A stretch of 64,000 nucleotides of DNA, from assembly GCF_014205835.1 (NCBI RefSeq), contig NZ_JACHCQ010000026.1:39671-103670 (forward strand), in the 5' to 3' direction. Positions within the stretch are counted from its first letter, which is position 1, and every line of letters begins with the position of its first letter. This document shows positions 14,801 to 23,908 of this stretch, piece after piece. The position numbers and the translations under genes are program-made. Source of the DNA: Pedobacter sp. AK013 (GTDB taxonomy: Bacteria > Bacteroidota > Bacteroidia > Sphingobacteriales > Sphingobacteriaceae). The notes beneath the pieces were generated by a model. That model was not told where the DNA came from and searched no databases. It saw only the letters and a program-made list of their open reading frames with translations.

Positions 14801-15313
14801 CTAAAAACTCTTTTCTATCCTTTCTAACTGCTTGAGGTGGTGTTTTAAATGAATTTCGATAAACCTTAACCATTGTTTGGCATTTAAGTAGCCTAGCCGT
14901 GGGTGTTTTGTTTTACAATCGGCTTCTGCGTTGGCAATTAAAGGGTAATTATCATCAAGACCTTTTTCAAATTCTAAAATAAAATCGAGTGCTTCTGTTT
15001 TGCTGATTTTTTTAACACGCTCAGCCAGTCTTTTCGGAACTTTATACTTTTTTGACGGCGGCAGGGTGCCTAAAAGCAAAATCAGTTTTACAATAAAAAG
15101 TGTGGGTTTGTTTTCACCTTTACTGCTTGCTGCGCGTTCAAGTGCAATTAAGGAGAGTAAGCTTGAATCGAAAATATGCGAATATACTTCACTGTAACTC
15201 CAACCGGCAATAGGTGGAGTGATTTGAAAAATATCTTCAGAATAGTGAGATAATTTCGATTTATAGGCATCGACAATTTTATGTATCGATGCCTTAATTT
15301 TTGCAGCCGTCAT
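14801..15313 (-). CDS. DinB-like four-helix protein
   Basis: 170 residues resembling the DinB/YfiT superfamily: GWSYSEVYSHIFDSSLLSLIALERA carries a potential metal-binding His on helix 2, and IEIHLKHHLKQLERI near the C-terminus carries the usual His pair on helix 4. Members are small cytosolic metal-binding helical bundles, some of them thiol-dependent transferases. No partner or substrate is evident. The first His is in the S-E-V-Y-S-H-I setting rather than the commonest form, so the call is at superfamily level. Confidence 0.75.
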   Translation of the reverse strand: MTAAKIKASIHKIVDAYKSKLSHYSEDIFQITPPIAGWSYSEVYSHIFDSSLLSLIALERAASSKGENKPTLFIVKLILLLGTLPPSKKYKVPKRLAERVKKISKTEALDFILEFEKGLDDNYPLIANAEADCKTKHPRLGYLNAKQWLRFIEIHLKHHLKQLERIEKSF

Positions 15314-15332
15314 TTAATAAAGATAAGCTGAA

Positions 15333-16037
15333 TTACTGTTTCTCCAAATATTTTAAGAAATCGTCCTTATTGGATGGGAAAACAAAAATATCGGATAGGG
15401 TAAAATAGTTCTGCGGGTCGGCAACGTTTTTATAAAGGTTCCTGGCTACCTTCAAACGTTCGTCATCAAAGGTAAAAGATTTTAAGAGTACCCTCACCTG
15501 GGCGCTCAGCAGTGACGAATTTTTGCTCACCACATTTATCATTCTTAATCTTCCATCATCAAAACTTTCCTTTCTGTATTGCGTTAAAAAAGTCTGAAAA
15601 GCTTCGTCAGATAGTAATCTGTAATTTAATTCGGGCTGTGGTGGTAGCGGCGGAACGATCCCTGTATTATAGTCTCCGGTATAACCGTCAAAATCATCAA
15701 GCGCATATTGTCTGTTCCGGTAGATTGTTAGCTGCTTTAACGTAATTAACCGCTTATCTTCCAAACTTAAAATAAGCCTTTGTTGTGGAACAGCCCTTAT
15801 TCTCTGTTTCAAAATTATTGTACTGCCCTGAATAATAGATAGTGTTGGTGCTGAATTGTATACATCATAAAAACGGAACCTACCGTTGGCCGATGCAACA
15901 AGTTCATCGTCTAAATACACGTTATACTTGCCTGGATTAGCAATTTGCAGGAATACTTCAGCAGCACTGCGGTTGTTTTGAGCGAAACTTAGGGTAGCAA
16001 AAAGCATTGCCAATCCTAAAAAGATGGTTTTCTTCAT
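15333..16037 (-). CDS. DUF4476 domain exported protein
   Basis: 234 residues with a signal peptide (MKKTIFLGLAMLFATLSFAQ). An N-terminal beta-rich stretch (about 25-105) is followed by a C-terminal DUF4476 helical domain: LLSDEAFQTFLTQYRKES, DDGRLRMINVVSK and FTFDDERLKVARNLY. DUF4476 proteins are common in Bacteroidota and also occur in animals. The domain is a helical bundle of unknown function. Likely periplasmic. Confidence 0.85.
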   Translation of the reverse strand: MKKTIFLGLAMLFATLSFAQNNRSAAEVFLQIANPGKYNVYLDDELVASANGRFRFYDVYNSAPTLSIIQGSTIILKQRIRAVPQQRLILSLEDKRLITLKQLTIYRNRQYALDDFDGYTGDYNTGIVPPLPPQPELNYRLLSDEAFQTFLTQYRKESFDDGRLRMINVVSKNSSLLSAQVRVLLKSFTFDDERLKVARNLYKNVADPQNYFTLSDIFVFPSNKDDFLKYLEKQ

Positions 16038-16112
16038 TTTAATTAAGGTTTCATTTGTGTGTGTATTAAGTTAATGCCAAATGAATGCCAAAACCAAACA
16101 AAAAGGAGTAAC

Positions 16113-16802
16113 TTAAAAAAGTTTTAACAACTCTTCGAGGTGAATAATTTCTTTCTGGACATCATCGGGTTTCTCTTTTTTTGAAGGATTAAAAAATATC
16201 GCTTCCATACCGAAGTTTAGTGCACCGTAAATATCGGCTTCAAGACTGTCGCCAATCATAATACTTTCTGCTTTTAAGGCTTTGGCCTTATTCAACGCAT
16301 ATTCGAAAATAATAGGGTTTGGCTTGTTTACACCTACATCTTCAGAGATGATTACATTTTCGAAATATGGGTTAAGATTCGAAAGATTCATTTTGGTTAA
16401 GGTTGTTTCCTTAAACCCGTTAGAAATAATATGCAGGGTATATTTTTGCTTTAGGTAGCCCAAAACATTTTCTGCCCCTTCGAACAGGTTGGTTTTAGTT
16501 GGCGAAATATTTACGTAATCATCCTCAAATTGATGTGGAACGGCATCAGGATGAACACCCAGTTGAATAAATGTTTTGCTAAAGCGCTCAGATCTTAAAA
16601 AATCTTTAGTGATTTTGCCCTGGTGGTAGTCGGCCCACAACTGATGGTTGTTGTCGGTATAAGTACTGATAAAATCGGCACAAGACTTAAGGCCAAGTGT
16701 ATCTAACTTATAAATATGATAAAGTTCATTTAATGTTTCTTCGGCGTTGCGGTCAAAATCCCAAATCGTGTGGTCAAGGTCGAAGAAGATGTGCTTTTTC
16801 AT
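16113..16802 (-). CDS. YjjG-family noncanonical pyrimidine nucleotidase (HAD)
   Basis: 229 residues. HAD motif I is FFDLDHTIWDF with the nucleophile Asp8 and Asp10, motif II is the Ser/Thr in LHIISNGF, the lysine lies in NKPNPIIF, and motif III is GDSLEADIYGA. The DLDHTIWD start is specific to the YjjG/YfnB subgroup, which dephosphorylates nucleoside monophosphates including noncanonical pyrimidines such as 5-fluoro-dUMP and thus cleans the pool. Cytoplasmic. It lies near upp, another pyrimidine gene, though not obviously in one operon. Confidence 0.9.
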   Translation of the reverse strand: MKKHIFFDLDHTIWDFDRNAEETLNELYHIYKLDTLGLKSCADFISTYTDNNHQLWADYHQGKITKDFLRSERFSKTFIQLGVHPDAVPHQFEDDYVNISPTKTNLFEGAENVLGYLKQKYTLHIISNGFKETTLTKMNLSNLNPYFENVIISEDVGVNKPNPIIFEYALNKAKALKAESIMIGDSLEADIYGALNFGMEAIFFNPSKKEKPDDVQKEIIHLEELLKLF

Positions 16803-16927
16803 CAGTATATATATTAGCTGCAGCTGTAATGAAGCTATCAGATTTTTCTAATCCCCTACATGATTTGAAAAATCATGATGGTTTCATGAATCATTATTTT
16901 CACAAAGGTAGGCTAATGATTTTTGAT

Positions 16928-17245
16928 TTATAAATAATCGGCAACTTTTGAGTTTAGCTCTCCAATAAGCTCTTCATCCATATACTGATAATCATCAGGG
17001 ATATCGAGTGTAATAATTTCCTTTTCACAGGTTTCTTCAGGAAAACGTTTAACGATTCTTTGTTTATGTTTTTTCTCCATTACAAAGATGAGATCTGCCC
17101 AGATAATCAATTTTGCATTAATTTTAATCCTTGCCGATGGTTCGGTCCCTGCTGATCTTACCTGGTGATCGGGATGGTTTTTATAGATGTTTTCAGCAGT
17201 GGCGCTACGCCATTTATTTCTGCTGCATATAAAGAGGATGTTCAC
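16928..17245 (-). CDS. Small protein tyrosine phosphatase (LMW-PTP-like)
   Basis: 105 residues, shorter than classical LMW-PTPs. The P-loop is C7-S-R-N-K-W-R13-S at the N-terminus (Cx5R), followed by RSAGTEPSARIKIN. The acid is probably one of the Asp residues in LDIPDDYQYMD. This is a known short subfamily with ICSRN in place of the usual CxGNxCRS. It dephosphorylates phosphotyrosine or small phosphates. The substrate is unknown; a role in polysaccharide regulation is possible given the neighbourhood but unproven. Confidence 0.85.
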   Translation of the reverse strand: MNILFICSRNKWRSATAENIYKNHPDHQVRSAGTEPSARIKINAKLIIWADLIFVMEKKHKQRIVKRFPEETCEKEIITLDIPDDYQYMDEELIGELNSKVADYL

Positions 17246-17302
17246 TCAATTGTTTTTATAAGAATGTAGACTTTGGACTAAAGACGCTAGACGAAGGACT
17301 AA

Positions 17303-17947
17303 TTACACCTTCTCTCCATAGGCTAAATCACCTGCATCGCCAAGCCCCGGTACGATGTAAGATTTACTGGTCATTTCTTGATCTATTGCCCCGAGCCAAA
17401 GTTTTGCTTTAGGTAAATTAGCGCGTACATGTGCTACACCTTCTGTACTGGCTATGGCGGCAACGATATGAAGTTCGGCAACTTTATAGCGGTTAATTAA
17501 TTCTTTACAGCACATCACCATGCTTTGTCCCGTTGCCAACATTGGGTCGGCCATAATTAACACTTTTCCTTCCAGATCAGGGGTAGAAATATAATCCATC
17601 TGAATCACAAAATCGCCACTTTTTTTTACTTTGCGATAGGCAGATATGAAACAGCATTCAGCCTGGTCGAAGATGTTGAGCAGACCCTGTTGAAGTGGCA
17701 GCCCGGCCCTAAGGATCGTAGCTAAAACAGGCTGTTGGCTTAAAACTTCGCAAGACGATACGCCTAATGGGGTTACAATTTCCTTATTGGTGTATTTCAA
17801 TGATTTGCTGATCTCGTAGGCAAAAAACTCGCCGAGCCTTTCCATATTTTTGCGGAAACGCATCGAGTCCTTCTGGATGTGCTCATCCCGAAGTTCGGCA
17901 ATAAAGGTATTGGCGATAGACTTAGTCTTGCTTATATCAAAAATCAT
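17303..17947 (-). CDS. upp: Uracil phosphoribosyltransferase
   Basis: 214 residues. It converts uracil and PRPP to UMP in pyrimidine salvage. The PRPP-binding motif is MADPMLATGQSM (about 132-143), the flexible region SAYRKVKKSGDFVIQMDYIS follows ILRAGLPLQQGLL, and the uracil-binding C-terminal region AIDQEMTSKSYIVPGLGDAGDLAYG is intact. Length and order are normal. Cytoplasmic. The 57-bp gap before the phosphatase gene contains short word repeats (GACTTTGGACTAAAGAC), so the two genes need not be one operon. Confidence 0.95.
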   Translation of the reverse strand: MIFDISKTKSIANTFIAELRDEHIQKDSMRFRKNMERLGEFFAYEISKSLKYTNKEIVTPLGVSSCEVLSQQPVLATILRAGLPLQQGLLNIFDQAECCFISAYRKVKKSGDFVIQMDYISTPDLEGKVLIMADPMLATGQSMVMCCKELINRYKVAELHIVAAIASTEGVAHVRANLPKAKLWLGAIDQEMTSKSYIVPGLGDAGDLAYGEKV

Positions 17948-18037
17948 AATAATGTTTCCGGTATCTTATAGGTTTATTCCAGTAGGACGTTTAATCACTA
18001 AAATTAGCAATTTTAAGCTGGATAATTTAAACAAAAA

Positions 18038-19306
18038 TCAATTTCCGGCGTAATTGAGCATTTCTCCGAACAGCGATTTTAATTTTTTGTATTTGGCATT
18101 TGCAGACAGGCTTTTTAAATTCCAGCTGCTATAAAAGGTACCGTTTACCACCTTTACAGCATCAATGTATCGTCGTACTGTTTCGGTGGCCGCATCGCGT
18201 GTTAAAAACTGCAGAATATAATCGGTGAGGCAATAAGAATTAACAATTAAAGGCGTTACTTTTTCAAGCTGAAGATCGTACCAGTTAAATGGCGTACAAG
18301 TTCCGGCCCTAAACCCTGGCACATTGCTATAGCCCATAGAATAATCGGAAGTAATGCCAGAATTAAGAATGTTTAAATAACAAATTGGAAATTTTAAGAC
18401 TTCTAATTGCTGGCTACTTACTGGAGCGGGGCTTGGATGGATCTTTTTGAGTTTAACGAGGCCTTCCTTAATCTCGAGCATTTTTTGCTTGTCACTGGCG
18501 CAGGGTCTTAATAATCCAACTGATTGATTGGTAAGTGTTTTTGAAACACCGTTTATCTTAATGTAATTTATGGGTACATCAGGGAAATTGATAAAATAAA
18601 GGGGGGTACTTTTTTTGGATGAAAATAGCTGGTTTGCCTCCCCCAGAACCTGCTCATTATCGATTTCTATTCCTGTTAACCTGTCAAATTTCGAACTCAG
18701 GTAATTGTTTTCTTTTTTAAAGATAGCACTGAAAATAAATTTTGTTTTATTTAATAATCCCTCGGGTAAGTTGGGCAAAATATTGAAATGAATGGTTGGT
18801 TGATGTTGGAATCTCTTTTCGTGGAACTTAACATGTGGATGTTTTTTTTTGATCAAACTCTTAATAATCAATGCCCATTCATCAATAACGGGTTTGTCTA
18901 AAATCTTCCATTTATACTGGTAGCTTTTTGATGGCTTAAATTCCTCTTCGTTTTTTTTGGGGTAAAAATATTCCTCATATCGGCTTAATATAAAAAAAGA
19001 GGCAGCAAAAACATCAAATGGCAGGGCAGATTGTACAACCGGAAAAGGAGCCTGGTATTCGCCAAAAGGAATAGTTTTTGGCTTGATTTCTTCTAATTTG
19101 TTAGAGAAGAGTAAAGTGGTACGCTTAAAGAAAAGCTCCTCAGCTAATGGCTCTTCGCCATAACTGATTTTGATGTGCTCGCTCTTTAGAAAATATTGGC
19201 TGTTGCTTGTAAATTCTAATTCTGCTTTAAGAATATCTTTAAAGATAAAGTTAAAGATATATTTTAACCGAGGCGTTAATATGTTGGAGAAGATGATTAG
19301 ATGCAT
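18038..19306 (-). CDS. Polysaccharide deacetylase-like protein (DUF7033 type) with degraded active site
   Basis: 422 residues. The N-terminal part (FGEYQAPFPVVQSALPFDVFAASFFILSRYEEY, about 80-115) and the C-terminal part (GITSDYSMGYSNVPGFRAGT, about 330-350) match a Bacteroidota family annotated as polysaccharide deacetylase. In the middle, where family members as I recall them carry an acidic start like DIDNAY and a metal-binding G-I-H-P-S-Y, this protein has EIDNEQ and LLRPCA, so the metal His appears replaced by Arg. It is probably catalytically dead or altered. No signal peptide is seen. It lies upstream of upp on the same strand. Confidence 0.65.
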   Translation of the reverse strand: MHLIIFSNILTPRLKYIFNFIFKDILKAELEFTSNSQYFLKSEHIKISYGEEPLAEELFFKRTTLLFSNKLEEIKPKTIPFGEYQAPFPVVQSALPFDVFAASFFILSRYEEYFYPKKNEEEFKPSKSYQYKWKILDKPVIDEWALIIKSLIKKKHPHVKFHEKRFQHQPTIHFNILPNLPEGLLNKTKFIFSAIFKKENNYLSSKFDRLTGIEIDNEQVLGEANQLFSSKKSTPLYFINFPDVPINYIKINGVSKTLTNQSVGLLRPCASDKQKMLEIKEGLVKLKKIHPSPAPVSSQQLEVLKFPICYLNILNSGITSDYSMGYSNVPGFRAGTCTPFNWYDLQLEKVTPLIVNSYCLTDYILQFLTRDAATETVRRYIDAVKVVNGTFYSSWNLKSLSANAKYKKLKSLFGEMLNYAGN

Positions 19307-19441
19307 AACTTATTTTAACAACACGGTATTTAAAAAAAGATTACAAGAAATATTTCTCAGCAAATATTAACCTAAATAATATTGCCTTCTAAAATTAACG
19401 GTAATTTAACATTGAACCGTTAACTAATACAAAAATTACAA

Positions 19442-19954
19442 TTAAAAGTTTGCTGCAAACTTTTTTTCAGGGTAAAGAATTTTGGTGCTTTTACGGATAG
19501 CACCTTTTACAATATGTACAATGCTCATCTGATCATCAAACATATCGTATAAGATAGTATTGCTCACCTCAACCGATTTTATGGACGGAATTTTCTCTAT
19601 CTCAAGGTAAATATTTGTAGCCTCATGATCGATCTCAAATCCAATATAGTTCATAGCAACAGCTTTGCCATTGGCTTTTATCTGTAAATGAGAAAGCAGG
19701 TATTTTTTTACCAATTCATCCATTGCGTTCTTCATATTCTGATTGCTCAAGTCGGTTTTCTGTTTGTATAATTTGGCTAAAATTGCCTCAAAATCATCTG
19801 AAAAGATTTTACAACTTATTTCTAAGGTTTTATCCTTCGCATTAAAGTTTACTTCGGTTGTACTTACATGTAAGGGGTGTTTTATCCCTGCTCCAACAGA
19901 AAAAAAAGCAAAACACAAAAGCAAAAAGCTATATTTTAATTTACGCATCAACAT
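19442..19954 (-). CDS. DUF6702 family exported protein
   Basis: 170 residues with a signal peptide (LKYSFLLLCFAFFSVGAG) followed by KHPLHVSTTEVNFNAKDKTLEISCKIFSDDFE, the start typical of DUF6702. The C-terminal region YDMFDDQMSIVHIVKGAIRKS also fits this family, small beta-rich periplasmic proteins frequent in Bacteroidota and often found next to metallopeptidases. That holds here: HupE and an M1 peptidase lie just beyond on the opposite strand. The start could be Met1 or Met3. Confidence 0.8.
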   Translation of the reverse strand: MLMRKLKYSFLLLCFAFFSVGAGIKHPLHVSTTEVNFNAKDKTLEISCKIFSDDFEAILAKLYKQKTDLSNQNMKNAMDELVKKYLLSHLQIKANGKAVAMNYIGFEIDHEATNIYLEIEKIPSIKSVEVSNTILYDMFDDQMSIVHIVKGAIRKSTKILYPEKKFAANF

Positions 19955-19997
19955 ATTAAATCTTTCCTTAAATAGACAAAGTTAACAGATAATCAGT

Positions 19998-20663
19998 CTA
20001 CTTGTTAAATGTAATTAAGGTGTTATGCCCACATTTTTCTAAATATAAACGTTGCAAATTTAAGCTGGCAAATATTTTGCTGAGTTTTTTATGTGATGGA
20101 TGCACATGTGTAAACTTAATATTAAAATTTTCATTGAGCCAATAGCTCATTTTAATGACCAATTTCCTGAAACCTGATTCTTTTAAAAGTTCTTCCTGAA
20201 GAAATTTCTCATTGTTAACCACAATAAAACCGTAGCCGTTTTTTTTGATCAAGTTGTAAATGCATTTTGCAAATCGATAATCATTGATGCAGTAATACCA
20301 GCATATGCGACTAAAAATAATATCGAACTTGCCATGGGCTTCTTCTAAATAGCCCAGCGAAAAATTTACTGTTATATTTTCTTCATGGGCTTTAGCTTTT
20401 GCTATTGTTAAATAATTCTGGCTAATGTCGTGCCAGGTAACTTTTGCTCCCCTTCTGGCAAATTCGATACTATATTGCCCAGGCCCAGCACCTAGATCAA
20501 GTAGAGTTTTATTTTCGAAATTGCCCAAATGGCTTTTTATGGCCTCTATTATTTTGCTGTCAATCTTTTTGTATTCGCTTGTTGCATATTTTTCTGCAAA
20601 AGCTTTTGAAACCGGATCGAAACCTTTTTCTGGTTTTTGTAAGTAATATTTAAGCCAAAGCAT
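19998..20663 (-). CDS. Class I SAM-dependent methyltransferase
   Basis: 221 residues. Motif I is LLDLGAGPGQYSIEFARRG (about 55-73), motif II is WHDISQNYLTIAKAKA, and FDIIFSRICWYYC is the post-motif. This is a generic Rossmann-fold methyltransferase of unknown substrate. No signal peptide. A 16-bp perfect palindrome and a second inverted repeat lie 70-116 bp upstream of its start. Confidence 0.83.
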   Translation of the reverse strand: MLWLKYYLQKPEKGFDPVSKAFAEKYATSEYKKIDSKIIEAIKSHLGNFENKTLLDLGAGPGQYSIEFARRGAKVTWHDISQNYLTIAKAKAHEENITVNFSLGYLEEAHGKFDIIFSRICWYYCINDYRFAKCIYNLIKKNGYGFIVVNNEKFLQEELLKESGFRKLVIKMSYWLNENFNIKFTHVHPSHKKLSKIFASLNLQRLYLEKCGHNTLITFNK

Positions 20664-20732
20664 AGTATTGAATAGAAGACCAATAGTTACACCAAGTTAC
20701 CGTATTGGCCATGTACATGAAACAACAATTTT

Positions 20733-20779
20733 GTTTACAGCTGTAAACCCTGTTGTTTTTGATGAAATTCCATCAAAAA
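20733..20779. promoter_or_regulatory. Two adjacent palindromes in a divergent intergenic region
   Basis: GTTTACAGCTGTAAAC (20733-20748) is a perfect 16-bp palindrome. TTTTTGATG / CATCAAAAA (20756-20764 and 20771-20779) follows within 8 bp, with a 6-base centre. They lie between the methyltransferase gene (minus) and the HupE gene (plus), so either could be controlled. The first has the look of a dimeric regulator site. No regulator gene is adjacent. Confidence 0.4.
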
Positions 20780-20917
20780 GCATTAGGTAAGTTAAAAATT
20801 AGTAACAAATTTGGTATTTAAGCTTTTGTTTGAGTGATGTTTGGGGGTTTTTATAATTAAAAATATAATTTTAGCTATTGTAAACTATTTTATGCTCAAT
20901 AGTTAGCTTATTAATTC

Positions 20918-21502
20918 ATGCCGTTACAGGATTTTATCTTTTATTTTAAGTTGGGATGGGAGCACATTATCAGTGCCGATGCTTTAGATCACCAGCTGTT
21001 TGTTTTGGCCCTGGTTGCTATTTATAGCTATGTCAACTTAAAACAGGTGCTAATATTGGTTACCGCGTTTACCATCGGCCATTCATTTACCTTACTTTTA
21101 AGTGTATTGGATATCATCAGGTTTGATAGTAAATGGGTAGAGTTTTTAATTCCATGTACCATTGTAATTACGGCAGTCAGCAATTTGTTTAGAAAGAATT
21201 TCTCCTTAAAATCAATCAAGATCAATTATTTTTTGGCGCTTGGCTTCGGTCTTATTCATGGAATGGGCTTTGCAAACTCCATCCGGATCATGCTGGCCAA
21301 AGATCAGAACATTGGCTGGAGCTTATTTGGCTTTAATATAGGCTTAGAGGCCGGGCAGGTTTTTATGGTGATTATTATTCTCTTGATTACCTTTTTAATT
21401 TTTAATTATACCCGCATCAAACGCATGAGTTGGGTTTTATTTATATCAGCAGCCGTATTTAGCCTGGCTTTAAAAATGGCTTTAGAACGAATTCCTTTTT
21501 AA
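20918..21502 (+). CDS. HupE/UreJ family membrane protein
   Basis: 194 residues with about six transmembrane segments. Conserved family positions are ADALDHQLF (about 20-28), TIGHSFTLLLS (about 51-61), GLIHGMGFAN (about 109-118) and FNIGLEAGQVFM (about 137-148). HupE-type proteins are putative nickel or cobalt transporters; many Bacteroidota copies are not linked to nickel enzymes. Here it lies 11 bp before an M1 metallopeptidase gene, so a link to metal supply or peptidase loading is conceivable, but this rests on position only. Confidence 0.85.
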   Translation: MPLQDFIFYFKLGWEHIISADALDHQLFVLALVAIYSYVNLKQVLILVTAFTIGHSFTLLLSVLDIIRFDSKWVEFLIPCTIVITAVSNLFRKNFSLKSIKINYFLALGFGLIHGMGFANSIRIMLAKDQNIGWSLFGFNIGLEAGQVFMVIIILLITFLIFNYTRIKRMSWVLFISAAVFSLALKMALERIPF

Positions 21503-21513
21503 TAAACCGTATA

Positions 21514-23886
21514 ATGAATAAACTATTTACTTTAACCGGCCTGCTATTCTTTTCTGGTAGTTTGGCTATGGCCCAAAATATTCAGAATAACCCAGGGAGT
21601 AACCACGGGAATAAGTTTGAACAGTTGGGCACCATTTTACCAACACCCAACGAACAACGTACAGCCAGCGGAGCACCTGGTGTTAAATATTGGCAGCAAC
21701 GGGCCGATTATAACATCAAATGTGAGTTGGATGAAAAAAATCTGTTGTTAACGGGGTCCGAAACGATTACTTACACCAATAATTCTCCAGATCCTTTAAC
21801 TTATATCTGGTTGCAGCTTGATGAAAACGAGCATAGTACCGATAGAAATGCCAATTATCAGGATGCGACTAAAATGCCTGCCACCGGAACAACTAAAAAT
21901 TTAGATCAGTTAATTGCAGCAGGAAACAACGGCTATGGAATAAATATTACCAAATTAACCGATGCAGCAGGTAAAAACTTACCATATACGGTTAACAAAA
22001 CCATGATGAGGATAGATTTACCGGTAGCGCTAAGAACGGGACAAAAATTTATCTTCAATATTGATTGGAACTATAAAATTTCTGACCGGATGAGTGTTGG
22101 TGGCCGTGGAGGTTACGAGTTTTTTCCGACCGATGGGAACTACCTGTTTACGATGACGCAATGGTACCCACGTTTATGCGTATATAGCGATTTTCAGGGA
22201 TGGCAGAACCATCAGTTTACAGGTAGAGGTGAGTTTGCCTTAACCTTTGGCGATTTTAAAGTTCAAATGACCGTTCCGGCAGATCACCTGGTGGGTTCAA
22301 CAGGAGAGTGTATTAATTATAGCGCGGTTTTAAATCCAACGCAGTTAAGTAGGTATAATGCTGCTAAAACTGCTGCTGCACCTGTAGAAATCCAAACCTT
22401 GGCTGAAGCCAAACTGGCAGAAACCAAAAAATCGACAGCAAAAAAAACCTGGGTTTTTAATGCGAATAATGTCCGCGATTTTGCCTGGACATCTTCCCGT
22501 AAATTTATCTGGGATGCCATGCCTCAAAAAATTCAGGCCAATAACAATACCGTAATGTGTATGAGTTTTTATGGAAAAGAAGCATACAATCTCTACAGTA
22601 AGTTTTCTACCCGTGCGGTGGCACATACCATTAAAACCTATTCAGATTTCACTATCCCTTATCCTTATCCGGTTGCACAAAGTATCGAAGCTGCAAATGG
22701 AATGGAATACCCAATGATCTGTTTTAACTATGGCCGTACAGACACCGACGGAACATATAGTGAAAGCACAAAAAATGGCATGTTAGGCGTAATTATTCAC
22801 GAGGTTGGGCATAACTTCTTCCCAATGATTGTAAATAGTGATGAACGCCAATGGACCTGGATGGATGAAGGACTAAATTCTTTTGTTGAGTATTTAACCG
22901 AAGAGCTTTGGGATAACAAATTTCCAAGCAAAAAAGGGCCGGCCTATACCATTGTTGATTACATGAAGTTGCCTAAAGATGAGCTGGAGCCAATTATGAC
23001 CAACTCTGAAAATATCGCTCGTTTTGGTCCAAATGCCTATTCTAAGCCAGCCACAGGCTTAAATATTCTCCGTGAAACCATCATGGGAAGAGAACTTTTC
23101 GATTATGCATTTAAGGAATATTCGAGAAGATGGGCTTTTAAGCATCCAGAGCCTGCTGATCTTTTCCGTACCATGGAAGATGCCAGCGGCGAAGACTTAG
23201 ATTGGTTTTGGAGAGGTTGGTTTTACGGAACCGACCCTTGTGATATATCTTTAGATAGCGTGAAATTTGCAAAAGCCGATTTCCCTAAAGATTTACCAGA
23301 TGCCAAATCGAAAATGGTTAAAATTGATAAACCCACTGTTAATGCCTTTGAAGATATTTCAAAAATCAGGAACCGAGAGGATAAGAAAATTAATTTTTAC
23401 GTAGATAAAACCCCAGCAGCACAAGATTTCTACTATAAATACGATAGAGGAATGGTTACTGTTGATACCACTGTTGCCACTAAAACAGAAATCCCTGCAA
23501 CACTAGAAACTGTTCCCCCGGCAGAGCAGGGTAAATATGATGGAAAATTTCTTTATGAACTGAGCTTTAGCAATAAAGGAGGTTTAGTAATGCCTATCAT
23601 TGTTGAGTTTACCTATAAAGATGGAACAAAGGAAATAGACCGTATCCCTGCTCAGATCTGGAGACATAATGAATTGAAAACAGCTAAATTTTATGTTAAA
23701 AATAAAGAAGTAGCTTCTATTTTAGTGGATCCGTTTCGCGAAACTGCCGATATTGATACCTCGAATAATAGCTGGGGCGGCAAAGCAAAGGAAAGTAAGT
23801 TTAAAGTATATAAAACCAAAGCTGGTGGGACAGTAAGAGGTCAATCGGTTGGTAAAAATCCAATGCAGGCCGCTGCGGGTAAATAG
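21514..23886 (+). CDS. M1-family metallopeptidase, secreted
   Basis: 790 residues with a signal peptide (MNKLFTLTGLLFFSGSLAMAQ). The gluzincin motif is H429-E-V-G-H433 with the third zinc ligand Glu452 in WMDEGLNSFVEY, the M1 spacing of 18 residues between the second His and the Glu. An N-terminal beta domain precedes it (about 60-300), with NGMEYPMICFNYG just before the catalytic domain. The C-terminal part carries a long insert-rich region ending KNPMQAAAGK. It would cleave N-terminal residues from peptides in the periplasm or outside. The preceding gene is 11 bp away, so co-transcription is likely. Confidence 0.93.
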   Translation: MNKLFTLTGLLFFSGSLAMAQNIQNNPGSNHGNKFEQLGTILPTPNEQRTASGAPGVKYWQQRADYNIKCELDEKNLLLTGSETITYTNNSPDPLTYIWLQLDENEHSTDRNANYQDATKMPATGTTKNLDQLIAAGNNGYGINITKLTDAAGKNLPYTVNKTMMRIDLPVALRTGQKFIFNIDWNYKISDRMSVGGRGGYEFFPTDGNYLFTMTQWYPRLCVYSDFQGWQNHQFTGRGEFALTFGDFKVQMTVPADHLVGSTGECINYSAVLNPTQLSRYNAAKTAAAPVEIQTLAEAKLAETKKSTAKKTWVFNANNVRDFAWTSSRKFIWDAMPQKIQANNNTVMCMSFYGKEAYNLYSKFSTRAVAHTIKTYSDFTIPYPYPVAQSIEAANGMEYPMICFNYGRTDTDGTYSESTKNGMLGVIIHEVGHNFFPMIVNSDERQWTWMDEGLNSFVEYLTEELWDNKFPSKKGPAYTIVDYMKLPKDELEPIMTNSENIARFGPNAYSKPATGLNILRETIMGRELFDYAFKEYSRRWAFKHPEPADLFRTMEDASGEDLDWFWRGWFYGTDPCDISLDSVKFAKADFPKDLPDAKSKMVKIDKPTVNAFEDISKIRNREDKKINFYVDKTPAAQDFYYKYDRGMVTVDTTVATKTEIPATLETVPPAEQGKYDGKFLYELSFSNKGGLVMPIIVEFTYKDGTKEIDRIPAQIWRHNELKTAKFYVKNKEVASILVDPFRETADIDTSNNSWGGKAKESKFKVYKTKAGGTVRGQSVGKNPMQAAAGK

Positions 23887-23908
23887 CCGCATTATTATCC
23901 TGAGCGAT

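Noticed and set aside
16928..17245. Idea that the small phosphatase is truncated
   Set aside because: The 105-residue length and the ICSRN P-loop fit a known short subfamily, so it need not be a fragment.
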